Shown piece by piece: positions 50,432 to 59,254 of a stretch of 64,000 nucleotides of DNA (within the stretch, counting starts at the first letter, position 1; each line of letters starts with the position of its first letter). The position numbers and the translations under genes were made by a program. The notes beneath the pieces were generated by a model. That model was given only the letters and a program-made list of their open reading frames with translations. It had not been told where the DNA came from and made no database searches. Source of the DNA: Chloracidobacterium sp. (GTDB lineage: Bacteria; Acidobacteriota; Blastocatellia; Pyrinomonadales; Pyrinomonadaceae); assembly GCA_016720705.1 (NCBI GenBank), contig JADKKB010000007.1:558001-622000 (forward strand), in the 5' to 3' direction.

Positions 50432-50875
50432 CTACTTCCCGGATCCGCGATAGCTTGTCCCGAGCATACTCCATGCGGCCGCATTACTTTGATTTTGCTG
50501 AAGTATTTTCTGTAATTCGATTACAGCATTCTGAAACTGCGCGGACGTAATCAATTCCTCCGCAAATTTCAAACGCAGTTTTATATTACCGGGCTGCAGA
50601 TAAATTAGACGCTTCATGTTTTCAATCGCTTTCAATTGATTTCCCGCCTTCAGGTAAGCATCGACCAGACTGCTCAACACAGAACTAAACAACGCTGGGT
50701 CAGTGTTTCCGCCGCTCATCAATACCGCCTTTTCCAGATTAGATTCGCCCTCTTCCGGCAGGCCCTGCAGGATCTGTGATTGTCCCAAATTCGCGTAGAC
50801 GAGAGCGTAACCGGCAAAGGTCAGAACGAAAAGTTCCTTATTTTTGGAAACAAAATTACGCATTGCGTTGTTCAT
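50432..50875 (-). CDS. TPR-repeat protein interrupted by an amber codon
   Basis: The 147-residue frame starts at 50875, overlapping the glycosyltransferase stop by four bases. A hydrophobic N-terminus (about residues 15-30) is followed by TPR units. The TAG at 50434-50432 is followed in the same frame by 31 more codons to a TAA at 50336; the extension encodes DEELVAFQTALNLRPDFVDA, the expected next TPR. The gene therefore appears to have gained a nonsense codon; without it the product would be about 179 residues. Confidence 0.7.
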   Translation of the reverse strand: MNNAMRNFVSKNKELFVLTFAGYALVYANLGQSQILQGLPEEGESNLEKAVLMSGGNTDPALFSSVLSSLVDAYLKAGNQLKAIENMKRLIYLQPGNIKLRLKFAEELITSAQFQNAVIELQKILQQNQSNAAAWSMLGTSYRGSGK

Positions 50876-51693
50876 TTTGATAGGCGTTCCTTACCATTAG
50901 AGATTTGCTCTGGCTCCACTTCGGAGTAATACTCGGAGCGACCAAAACACTGCATTTCGGCAAACATCCGCGACTTCGTCAAGCCCATTTTATGAAAACG
51001 AAACTTGAACGAGGTTGCCAAGACGCCAAGCCCATACCTCACGCTTCGTGAAAAATTAATCGAAGAAGCCTCAGAAAAATATCGGGTCGGGCACGACATC
51101 TCGCCAACTCTAAAGCCGCAATAGATAACCTGTGCGAGCATTTGATTATCAAACACAAAATCATCTGAATTAGTCTCTATTGGCAGAGATTCGATCACCT
51201 CGCGGCGAAACGCGCGAAAACCGGTGTGGTATTCCGAAAGCTTGTAGCTCATCAGAATATTCTGCACGGAGGTCAGGAGACGATTGGCTATGAACTTATA
51301 AAGCGGCATCCCGCCCTCGAGGGCCCCCTTTCCGAGAATTCTGGAGCCTATTACTACATCGTATTCGCCGTATGCGATCATCGATGCCATTGGCACTATC
51401 AGTTGGGGCGAATATTGATAATCCGGGTGCAGCATCACAACAATGTCCGCGTTATGCATTAACGCTTCGGCGTAGCAGGTCTTCTGATTGCGGCCATAAC
51501 CGAAATTGGCGTCATGCTGAAAAACCGTAAGCCCTAGTTTGCTGGCGATCTTTACGGTGTCATCCGAACTGGCGTCATCTACGAGCAAGATCTCGTCGAC
51601 GACGCCGCGAGGTATTTCGGACACGGTCTTCGCCAGCGTTTTCGCGGCGTTGTACGCGGGCATCACGACGATGATCTTCCTACCGTTTAGCAT
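50872..51693 (-). CDS. glycosyltransferase family 2 (dolichol-phosphate-mannose synthase-like)
   Basis: This 273-residue GT-A enzyme shows KIIVVMPAYNAAKTLAKTV, DEILLVDDASSDDTVKIA (nucleotide-binding Asp), GYGRNQKTCYAEAL, and the DxD-like metal motif in VVMLHPDYQYSP. The pattern is that of bacterial DPM1/polyprenyl-phosphate glycosyltransferases, without the two C-terminal membrane helices. It likely charges undecaprenyl phosphate with a sugar. Downstream, TPR and TMTC-like genes on the same strand could use the product; this is inferred from position. Confidence 0.9.
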   Translation of the reverse strand: MLNGRKIIVVMPAYNAAKTLAKTVSEIPRGVVDEILLVDDASSDDTVKIASKLGLTVFQHDANFGYGRNQKTCYAEALMHNADIVVMLHPDYQYSPQLIVPMASMIAYGEYDVVIGSRILGKGALEGGMPLYKFIANRLLTSVQNILMSYKLSEYHTGFRAFRREVIESLPIETNSDDFVFDNQMLAQVIYCGFRVGEMSCPTRYFSEASSINFSRSVRYGLGVLATSFKFRFHKMGLTKSRMFAEMQCFGRSEYYSEVEPEQISNGKERLSK

Positions 51694-51782
51694 TGATTAT
51701 CTGAATAGATCGAATGCCGCAAATTATATCAAATGAGGTGGTTTTTTGGTCACCACGAAACGCGCTCAGACCTAAACTCCGT

Positions 51783-51788
51783 TATAAT
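51783..51788 (+). promoter_or_regulatory. -10 element close to helicase start (leaderless transcript?)
   Basis: A perfect TATAAT ends 7 bases before the ATG at 51796, the spacing seen for leaderless mRNAs. No clear -35 box and no ribosome site precede the ATG. Confidence 0.4.
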
Positions 51789-51795
51789 TGCTAGA

Positions 51796-53070
51796 ATGGA
51801 CGTTGCCCGGCAAAACATTTCCCCACCAAAATTGATCGCGTCGCTTCGCCGATACGACCTTTTGCCGGCGATCGTCTTTATACCGACCCGCAGAGGTTGC
51901 GATGAGGCGGCATCAGAAATATCGCTCGACAGATCACAGCCGCAAGAGCCGGAAAAGCAGGCTGAGCGGCAATTGATGTTTGACCGTTATGCCGAGGCAA
52001 GTCCGGAGATCCGCGGCCACAAGCACCGAAAGATCCTCGTCCATTCCGGCGTCGCCGCCCATCACGCGGGACACATTCCGGCTTGGAAACTCCTGGTCGA
52101 AAAGATGATGTCAGCCGGACTGTTGAATGCGATCTTTGCAACGTCAACGGTTGCGGCCGGGGTTGATTTCCCGGCTCGGGCGGTCGTGATGAGTAACGCC
52201 GATGCTCGCGGTAATAACGGTTGGCGACCGCTAACAGCCAGCGAACTCCAGCAAATGACGGGTCGTGCCGGACGTCGCGGCCGTGACAACGTCGGCTTTG
52301 TCGTCCTTGCTCCCGGCCAGTTTCAGAATTTGCGAAAGATCGCCGAATTGCTTAAGGCAAAACCGGACCCGCTCGAGAGCCAGTTTCGCGCCACCTACAC
52401 CAGTCTGCTGAACCTGCTCGATGCATTTGGAAATTTCGCACAGGTCAAGGACATTGCTTCCAAGAGCTTTGCTTTTCGCGGAACGGGCACCTCGCCCGAT
52501 CTGGCTGAAAGGATCTGGCGGCCATTTGAACGCCGGGCGCAGGTACTTGATCATTACGGATACCTTGATTTTGAGGGTGAAAAAGTGACACCGAGTGGCA
52601 AATGGCTCGCAGATCTCCGCGTGGATCGGCCGCTCCTTATCGGTGAGGCGTTTCGTAGAGGAATGCTTGACGAACTCAAGCCGTCGGAAATTGCCGGACT
52701 CGTCGCATCGATCGCGGCCGACGCGGATCGGGACTTTGGAGCCGGTCGGGTCTCGGGCAGTCTGGCGTACGCATTGGGCAATTTTGAGGATGTGGTCTAC
52801 GACATTTCAGGGGTCGAATGGAAGCATCACATCGAACCCGTCGAAGAGCTAAACTACTCAGCCGCAGCCGCAGCCGAACGATGGGCCAAAGAAATGTCCT
52901 GGGATGAACTAACATCGCGGACCAAAGCCGAAGAAGGAGATCTGGTCCGACTGCTCTCGCGTACCGGCGAAGCTCTACGACAGATCGCCGGACTCTCCGC
53001 AGCCAACTCCGTAGCCGCCGCCACCGCCCGCGAAGCCGCTGAGATCGTTCTCCGCGAACCGATTCGCTGA
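51796..53070 (+). CDS. Ski2-like helicase, second RecA domain and C-terminus only
   Basis: The 424-residue product begins at 51796; an upstream in-frame ATG at 51733 adds residues with no helicase character. It has helicase motifs IV-VI: AIVFIPTRRGCDEAA, ATSTVAAGVDFPAR, and LQQMTGRAGRRGRDNVG. Winged-helix and ratchet-like parts follow. Walker A, DEAD and SAT (first RecA domain) are absent, and no such frame lies upstream, so it is not a complete ATPase. It may act with another protein or be a conserved half-helicase of this lineage. Ski2-like enzymes remodel RNA. Confidence 0.82.
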   Translation: MDVARQNISPPKLIASLRRYDLLPAIVFIPTRRGCDEAASEISLDRSQPQEPEKQAERQLMFDRYAEASPEIRGHKHRKILVHSGVAAHHAGHIPAWKLLVEKMMSAGLLNAIFATSTVAAGVDFPARAVVMSNADARGNNGWRPLTASELQQMTGRAGRRGRDNVGFVVLAPGQFQNLRKIAELLKAKPDPLESQFRATYTSLLNLLDAFGNFAQVKDIASKSFAFRGTGTSPDLAERIWRPFERRAQVLDHYGYLDFEGEKVTPSGKWLADLRVDRPLLIGEAFRRGMLDELKPSEIAGLVASIAADADRDFGAGRVSGSLAYALGNFEDVVYDISGVEWKHHIEPVEELNYSAAAAAERWAKEMSWDELTSRTKAEEGDLVRLLSRTGEALRQIAGLSAANSVAAATAREAAEIVLREPIR

Positions 53071-53101
53071 CCCGCGAAGTTGCTGTTATCAGGATCATAG
53101 T

Positions 53102-53129
53102 TTCACAATAAATGTTGATTTGCTAAAAT
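53102..53129 (+). promoter_or_regulatory. possible promoter of ispH
   Basis: TTCACA, a 16-base spacer and TAAAAT lie upstream of the ispH start at 53182; both boxes deviate at one or two positions. Confidence 0.35.
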
Positions 53130-53181
53130 TTAGGGTATTAGGAGTTTGGCTGGAGCAAGATCACGCTCGAGATCGTCTTAT

Positions 53182-54048
53182 ATGGAAGTTTTATTGGCAA
53201 ATGAATACGGATTCTGTTTCGGTGTCGAACGTGCTGTCGAGATGGTCGAGGAGGCTATACACGACGGAGAGACCGTGCGTGCACTCGGCCCGCTGATCCA
53301 CAATGAACAGGAGATGCAGCGACTCGCTCACGAGGGCGTGCTCACCATCAGTGAACCGATCCAGATCCAGAGAAATGAGACCGCAGTCATACGAGCTCAC
53401 GGCGTAACCCCCGAGGTGCAGCGGGCTCTTGAGGAAAAAGCGGCTAAGGTCGTGGACGCGACCTGCCCCTTTGTAACCCGTGTCCAGAAACTCGCAGCAC
53501 GCGCCGCCGCCGAAGATCGCCACGTTGTCATCATCGGCAGTCCCGACCATCCCGAGATGATCGGCGTTAGGGGTTATGCACCCGATCACGCATTTATTAT
53601 TCGTGATGAGACCGAGATCGACCAACTGCCCCAATTACGGCGTCCGTTGGTAGTTTCGCAAACAACTATTAAGTCCAAAACGTTTTTTGAGGCCGCCGAA
53701 GCCATAAGGACTAAGACGGTCGATGAAGTTCAGATCATTAACACCATCTGTTCGGCGACGCGTGATCGCCAGGATGCGGCCCGTGCTCTCGCCGGTATGG
53801 TCGATGCCTTTTACATTATCGGCGGACGCCACTCTTCGAATAGCGTAAAGCTGCTCGCGGTTTGCAAAGAGCAGTGTGACCGGAGCTTTCTAATTGAAAC
53901 CGAGGCCGAGATCGATCCGGATGACCTGCTTGGCGTCGAGCGCGTCGGCGTTACGGCCGGAGCGTCAACCCCAAAATGGCTGATCGACAAGATCGTAGAG
54001 CACCTCAAAAGCATTGGGAAGAATCTTGATGCGACTCTCGCCCCATAG
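53182..54048 (+). CDS. ispH: 4-hydroxy-3-methylbut-2-enyl diphosphate reductase (IspH/LytB)
   Basis: The ATG at 53182 (MEVLLANEYGFCFGVERAV) gives 288 residues; the longer frame starts at a TTG and adds no conserved residues. The three cluster cysteines are visible in GFCFGVERAV, DATCPFVTRVQ, and NTICSATRDRQ, and substrate-binding HGV and GGRHSSNSVKL are present. IspH makes isopentenyl and dimethylallyl diphosphate in the last step of the MEP pathway using a 4Fe-4S cluster. It is cytoplasmic and stands alone here, followed by a hairpin. Confidence 0.96.
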   Translation: MEVLLANEYGFCFGVERAVEMVEEAIHDGETVRALGPLIHNEQEMQRLAHEGVLTISEPIQIQRNETAVIRAHGVTPEVQRALEEKAAKVVDATCPFVTRVQKLAARAAAEDRHVVIIGSPDHPEMIGVRGYAPDHAFIIRDETEIDQLPQLRRPLVVSQTTIKSKTFFEAAEAIRTKTVDEVQIINTICSATRDRQDAARALAGMVDAFYIIGGRHSSNSVKLLAVCKEQCDRSFLIETEAEIDPDDLLGVERVGVTAGASTPKWLIDKIVEHLKSIGKNLDATLAP

Positions 54049-54081
54049 CCGAAGTAGAAGCTATTTTGATGGCTGTTATGT

Positions 54082-54123
54082 AAAGGCTTTCTGAAACCGT
54101 CAAACGTTTGTCAGAAGGCCTTT
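54082..54123 (+). terminator. hairpin after ispH
   Basis: A 13-bp stem with one wobble (AAAGGCTTTCTGA / TCAGAAGGCCTTT) has a 16-base loop that contains the palindrome CAAACGTTTG. It is followed by a weak T stretch, so its strength as a terminator is uncertain. Confidence 0.55.
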
Positions 54124-54342
54124 GAATCTCACGTAACTTTCTTACCGCGTATGTTTTGTCTGCCTTGACGCGGTTCATTTGCTTGACTAATATTGTCTTG
54201 ATTTTGAAAAGCGAGGTGAGCCTTGCCGGCACCGACGATGAGTCAGCAGGACGAGGTCTTCCACGAATAAAACTTCGACGGACCTGAATTCAATTGACGA
54301 CACCATGTCAGTGGCTTCATATCGCTGTTGCTTTTCTTCCTT

Positions 54343-54900
54343 ATGCCGAACGATAGTGCGATAACCCCTCAGAATTTCAAGCTTCTTCTGGAATGGCTGG
54401 ATCCGGATGAGGAAGTTGCCGTCCATCGCTACGAGCAGATCCGCCTTCGCCTTATCAATATCTTGCAGTTCCGAGGGTGCACAGATGCAGAGTCACTGGC
54501 TAACGAAAGTATCGACCGCGTCACGGCAAAAATGCCGAAGATCGTGGGAAATTATATCGGTGACCCCACACTCTACTTTTACGGCGTTGCGAAATTGGTA
54601 TTGTTGGAGTGGCGTCGCAAACAATCAAGACAAACGCTACCGATGCCGCCGCCCGCCCGTGTTGATGCTGAGAGCTTGGAAACAGATCACGATTGCTTGA
54701 ACAGTTGTCTTGCCAATATCCCGAAGCAGAATCGAGAACTGCTCATCGCGTATTACAGTTATGAAAGCAGTTCGGCAAAGGCAAAGCATCGGGTAGAGCT
54801 TGCTCAGAAGATCGGCATTTCACAAAGTGCACTTCATATTCGGGCATTTCGGATCAGACGGGTTGTCGGAGAATGTATTAAGAATTGTCTAGGTCGCTAA
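54343..54900 (+). CDS. divergent ECF-like sigma factor
   Basis: The ATG at 54343 gives 185 residues. Region 2 appears in degenerate form as GCTDAESLANESIDRVTAKM and YFYGVAKLVLLEWRRKQ, and region 4 as IPKQNRELLIAYYSYES through VELAQKIGISQSALHIRAFRIRR with a helix-turn-helix. It is shorter and more divergent than the other two sigma factors in the window. The next gene, 56 bases downstream, opens with an anti-sigma-like segment, a TM helix, TPRs and a CHAT protease domain, so the two probably form a regulated pair. Confidence 0.8.
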   Translation: MPNDSAITPQNFKLLLEWLDPDEEVAVHRYEQIRLRLINILQFRGCTDAESLANESIDRVTAKMPKIVGNYIGDPTLYFYGVAKLVLLEWRRKQSRQTLPMPPPARVDAESLETDHDCLNSCLANIPKQNRELLIAYYSYESSSAKAKHRVELAQKIGISQSALHIRAFRIRRVVGECIKNCLGR

Positions 54901-54956
54901 GCCGCGTTTGAAAGGAATATCGATTAAACAACATATAGAATATAGAGAACAGTTTT

Positions 54957-57900
54957 ATGGCCATTGACCTCGAAATTAGAGACTACCTGCTCGGTGACGT
55001 ATCGGATCCGGAGCAGTTAGGCACGATCGAAGAACGGTATCTGACCGATGACGATTTTGCTGAGTCCGTTTCGTTGGCCGAGGATCAGATAATCGAACAA
55101 TATCTCGACGACGAGTTAACTGACCAACAGCGCCATTCATTTGAGACACATTTCCTAACGACGGATCACCGCCGACATCAACTTCGTACTATCACCGGAT
55201 TGCTCTCCGCAGCACGCGCCAGGGCCACGCCGGATGCGGTATCCGAGAATCAGGTCACGAAGGCTCGATTCCCATTTCAAACACTATTTTCAAATCCGTT
55301 GATCGGTTACGGTTTTGCGATCATTCTTATAGCGTCGAGTGTATACGGTTTTTGGCGGCTTGTGATCTATCGTTCAAACGTCGATGTCGGCTTAGCCCAA
55401 CTCCGGGAGGCTTATGCCGGCGAGCGCCCGATCGAGGCTCGTATCAGTGGATTTCAATATTCGCCGTGGCGCACGACGCGAGGCAATGGCGGTGACGTAG
55501 ATCCCGCCGCTCGTGACCGTGCCGAAAAATTATTGACGCTTGCCGCAGGCGAAACTGACGACACCGCATCACAGGCGGCACTCGGCAAATTCCTATTGAC
55601 CCAACGAAAGTTTGAACAGGCTAATGAGCTATTTGCTCGGGCAGCAAAGTCCGCACCGAAAGACGCGCGGATCCACTCCGACTGGGGTGCGTCACTGCTT
55701 GAACTTGCCCGAATTGACCGCTCATCAGGCGACCGCTCAAAAAGCGCCGAAAATTTTGACGCCGCCCTATCCCACCTCGAGACCGCGATCGCAATAATGC
55801 CCTCGATGCTCGAAGCGAGATTCAACCGCGCTCTCTGCTTGCAGGAAATGTTACTCAACGAACAAGCCAAGGCCGCATGGCTTGAATACTTGTCATTCGA
55901 TGATTCATCACGTTGGGCCGAAGAGGCGAGGCAACACCTTGAGAAGCTGAACACATTAAGTGCTACCGAGACACCGGCCGACGACATTCTGGCCGGTTTT
56001 CTGCGTTCGGCGGCCGACGGTGACGACGAAAAGGCATTTACAATATTGGCCGGCAATCGTGAGCTGATCTCCAGGAAATACATCCCACAGCTTTTGGCGA
56101 TGACGTTTATTACGTCGCCTGAGGACAAGCGTCCGGCGATCTTAAATGCACTCGACCTTGCCGGACGCCTCGAATCAGAGCGGATCGGTGATAAGTTTGC
56201 CGCGGAGATCGCGGCCTTTTATCGCAAGCTCGACCCGCGGTCATTTAATGACCTCCGCGATGCTCAGGCCTCGGTTCTGAAAGGCTATGCCCTGTGTATC
56301 GCCGGAGACTACAAGCTCGCCCTTGCCGAATTTGCGAATGCTCGCCGGATCTTCGAAAAAAACGGCGACATCTGGGAAGGCAATCTAAGTAAGTATTTCG
56401 AAGGCTACTGTCAGATCAATTTGGGCGAAGTACAAACAGGCCTTGATACCGTGGACAAGGTCGTTGAATTTGCCCGAACGGCCAACTACCGATGGCTCGA
56501 AATGACAGCGTTGTATTGGCTGGCCGGTGCTCAACGAAATCTGCGGCAACACTCAATATCCAAACTTATCTACCGACGGGCATTTTCATTGGCCGAGCAG
56601 ATCGGTGACCGATACGGAATGCAGCGTAATCTGCTGGAGTCGGCCGGCGACAGCTCATTCTTGGGACAACATAATTTAGCAATTGATGGGCTCGTCAGGG
56701 CGTTTGAGATCTCGAATTCGGGCTATTCCAGTTCCCGTCAGCGTTGCCGCCTGAGTCTGGGTGGCTCTGATGTATATCTCGCGGCCGGACTCACGACATC
56801 TGCCCGAAACGCGGCCGAAGACGCTCTAATACTCGCCAAAAGCGTCAATGATCCAATGTTGACGGTAATTTCACGAAATAAAGCTGGAACTGCGTACCTC
56901 AACGGCGGCGACCCAGCCACGGCAAAACAATATTTCGATACAGCACTTTCTGAGTCCCGAGCGTTCGCTGACGAAGTGTCGCGAAATAAAATGACGGCAC
57001 TCTCATACCTCCAAATGGCCCGACTCGAGCGCTCTGGCGGCGATTTGCAAGGCTCGACCGATCTATATCGACAAGCAGATACCCTATATGACGACTTGGC
57101 GATGCCGTATTACCAATACGTGGCCGAAAAGGGTGTCCTGAGCGGCCTCAAAGAACTCGGCGACAACGCCGAACTCGACCGTTTACTGCCGCTGACGATC
57201 AAACTGACCGAGGACTACCAGGACAAGATCTCCGAAGAGTCCGAGCGAGCGTCGTTTCTCGACGACGGTATTACTATCTACGACCTCGCACTCGAGCGTG
57301 AATTTGAAAAAGGCGAACTCGGTAAGGCTTTTACCTTCAGTGAGTCATCGGCATCCCGAACCTTGTATCGACGGCTTGCTGCAAAAAACGATGTCGCCCC
57401 GCGGCCTCTTACGATCGACGAGATCCGTGACAAAATGCCCGCCGATACTCAAATTCTAAAATTTTCGGTACTGATGGATCGTACCCTTGTCTGGTTGATC
57501 TCAAAGCGTGACGTATCCGTGACGCCGATCAATATCGCGTCGTCCTCACTTCGCGACAAGGTGGGGCGATACTATGCCGCACTTAAGAGTCCTGATGCCG
57601 ACCTCACGCTCGTAAATTCACTCTCGCGTGAGCTATTTGACCTTTTGATCCGGCCCGTAAGCGACAAACTGGACCGCGCACTCGACATCGCGGTCGTGCC
57701 AAACAAATTCTTGTTCTATCTGCCGTTTGCTTCCCTGTTAAACGAACGAAACGAACCTTTGATCGCATCGCATACGCTCGTGTATTCGCCGAGTGCGTCG
57801 GTATTTATCCTGTGTTCGCTCAGCGCGACTGGGTCGCCGAAGACGAGCGAGACGATCCTCGCCATCGGAGATCCGGCGTTTGATCGCTCGACGTTTCCCG

Positions 57901-58481
57901 AACTCACGGTGCTGCCCGCGGCGGCGGACGAAGCACTGAATATCCGCGGACAATACGGGTCCGGAGATGTTCTGACAGGTTCGAGTGCCGTCAAACCGGA
58001 TGTATTAAAATTGATCGGCCAGGCAGATGTACTGCATTTTGCCGGCCATTACGTAGTCGTCGACCGCGAGCCCGAGTCATCATTCTTACTGCTTGCCAAA
58101 CAAGACAACTCGTCCGCCGCTAATATTCTCACCAATGCCGAACTGGCCGGCCAGGATCTCGGCGGGCTTCGCCTCGTGGTGCTGTCGGCGTGCCGGACCG
58201 GTCTCGATAAATATTTTGACGGCGAAGGAATGGTCGGCATTTCGCGCACATTTCTCGCCGCCGGCGTTCCGGTAGTGATCGCAAGCCAGTGGACGGTCGA
58301 TTCGGATGCGACGTCGATATTGATGAAGAGCTTTCATAAAGATCGGCGTTCCGGCGGGATGAAGTCCGCTGACGCACTTCGTCAAGCCCAACTTAGTCTT
58401 GCCGCGTCAAATGGCGGCAAGTATTCGTCACCTTATTATTGGGCTGCATTTTCAGTAATTGGCGGCGATTCCAAATACTAG
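54957..58481 (+). CDS. membrane TPR-CHAT protein with anti-sigma-like N-terminus
   Basis: This is a 1174-residue fusion. Residues 1-95 resemble the zinc-finger-less anti-sigma start of ECF modules (IRDYLLGDVSDPEQLGTIEE, QYLDDELTDQQRHSFETHF). One transmembrane helix lies at about 115-136. About a dozen TPR units follow (about 165-770), then a CHAT caspase-like protease domain (about 870-1174) with LHFAGHYV (His at about 1031) and LSACRTG (Cys at about 1079), and VIASQWTVDS. The CHAT Cys-His pair is intact. Position next to a sigma factor gene suggests proteolytic or scaffold control of that sigma factor. Confidence 0.87.
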   Translation: MAIDLEIRDYLLGDVSDPEQLGTIEERYLTDDDFAESVSLAEDQIIEQYLDDELTDQQRHSFETHFLTTDHRRHQLRTITGLLSAARARATPDAVSENQVTKARFPFQTLFSNPLIGYGFAIILIASSVYGFWRLVIYRSNVDVGLAQLREAYAGERPIEARISGFQYSPWRTTRGNGGDVDPAARDRAEKLLTLAAGETDDTASQAALGKFLLTQRKFEQANELFARAAKSAPKDARIHSDWGASLLELARIDRSSGDRSKSAENFDAALSHLETAIAIMPSMLEARFNRALCLQEMLLNEQAKAAWLEYLSFDDSSRWAEEARQHLEKLNTLSATETPADDILAGFLRSAADGDDEKAFTILAGNRELISRKYIPQLLAMTFITSPEDKRPAILNALDLAGRLESERIGDKFAAEIAAFYRKLDPRSFNDLRDAQASVLKGYALCIAGDYKLALAEFANARRIFEKNGDIWEGNLSKYFEGYCQINLGEVQTGLDTVDKVVEFARTANYRWLEMTALYWLAGAQRNLRQHSISKLIYRRAFSLAEQIGDRYGMQRNLLESAGDSSFLGQHNLAIDGLVRAFEISNSGYSSSRQRCRLSLGGSDVYLAAGLTTSARNAAEDALILAKSVNDPMLTVISRNKAGTAYLNGGDPATAKQYFDTALSESRAFADEVSRNKMTALSYLQMARLERSGGDLQGSTDLYRQADTLYDDLAMPYYQYVAEKGVLSGLKELGDNAELDRLLPLTIKLTEDYQDKISEESERASFLDDGITIYDLALEREFEKGELGKAFTFSESSASRTLYRRLAAKNDVAPRPLTIDEIRDKMPADTQILKFSVLMDRTLVWLISKRDVSVTPINIASSSLRDKVGRYYAALKSPDADLTLVNSLSRELFDLLIRPVSDKLDRALDIAVVPNKFLFYLPFASLLNERNEPLIASHTLVYSPSASVFILCSLSATGSPKTSETILAIGDPAFDRSTFPELTVLPAAADEALNIRGQYGSGDVLTGSSAVKPDVLKLIGQADVLHFAGHYVVVDREPESSFLLLAKQDNSSAANILTNAELAGQDLGGLRLVVLSACRTGLDKYFDGEGMVGISRTFLAAGVPVVIASQWTVDSDATSILMKSFHKDRRSGGMKSADALRQAQLSLAASNGGKYSSPYYWAAFSVIGGDSKY

Positions 58482-58545
58482 TCGCTACCGTGCCCGAGCA
58501 CATTGACACCTCTTCGTAAGGCTTCCTATTATTAAGTACATCACC

Positions 58546-59208
58546 GTGACTCGCGTAAAGATTCCTTTAACATTCGCCTCGATCCGCACCGCTCACGCCG
58601 AGCGTAGCAATGAGATCACCGCCAAATTGGCGGAGTTTTCGGCCATTGGTGAGTTCGGCAGCGACGAAGATCTGTGGGCCGAGATGGTCTTCTGTTTTTT
58701 TACGGGAGGTTGCTCTGCTCGAATGGGAATTCGGTCGCTCGCGGCGGTCCGCCATCTGCTGATGACCGGCGAACAGCCCGAACTCGCTGACGCCCTGGTC
58801 GGATCGCACCGCTATCCGAATGCTCGCTCGAAATACATCGTCGCATCGCGATCGTTTCTGCAAGAGCATTGCCAAATGCGTCTGCGGTCTAAGCTACAGA
58901 GTTTCGACCAGCCGCTCGAAAGACGCGATTGGCTCGTTCGCGAAAAGGGCATCAAGGGCCTCGGGTACAAGGAGGCGAGCCATTTCTTACGAAATATAGG
59001 CTATCGCGGCTATGCCATTCTCGATAAGCACGTTCTCAACAGCCTTTTCGAACTGAAAATAATTGATGACCCTAAGCCACCAAATACGCGTTCGAAGTAT
59101 CTAATGGTCGAAGAAAAGCTAAAACAGATCACGCTCGAACTGGGCATCGATTTTGATGAACTCGACCTTGTACTCTGGTCAATGAAAACCGGCGTCATCT
59201 TAAAATGA
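58546..59208 (+). CDS. Ogg2-type 8-oxoguanine DNA glycosylase/AP lyase
   Basis: The 220-residue protein begins at a GTG. It has a helix-hairpin-helix motif with the catalytic Lys (EKGIKGLGYKEASHFLRNIG) and the activating Asp in YAILDKHVLN. The all-helical layout and size fit the archaeal Ogg2 / N-glycosylase-DNA lyase family rather than MutY or Fpg. It removes 8-oxoguanine and nicks the abasic site. It is a single gene after the CHAT protein with a 64-base gap. Confidence 0.88.
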   Translation: MTRVKIPLTFASIRTAHAERSNEITAKLAEFSAIGEFGSDEDLWAEMVFCFFTGGCSARMGIRSLAAVRHLLMTGEQPELADALVGSHRYPNARSKYIVASRSFLQEHCQMRLRSKLQSFDQPLERRDWLVREKGIKGLGYKEASHFLRNIGYRGYAILDKHVLNSLFELKIIDDPKPPNTRSKYLMVEEKLKQITLELGIDFDELDLVLWSMKTGVILK

Positions 59209-59254
59209 TACGTTCGAGCATCGACGGCCGAAGTAACGCCCCGATTAACGCCCT

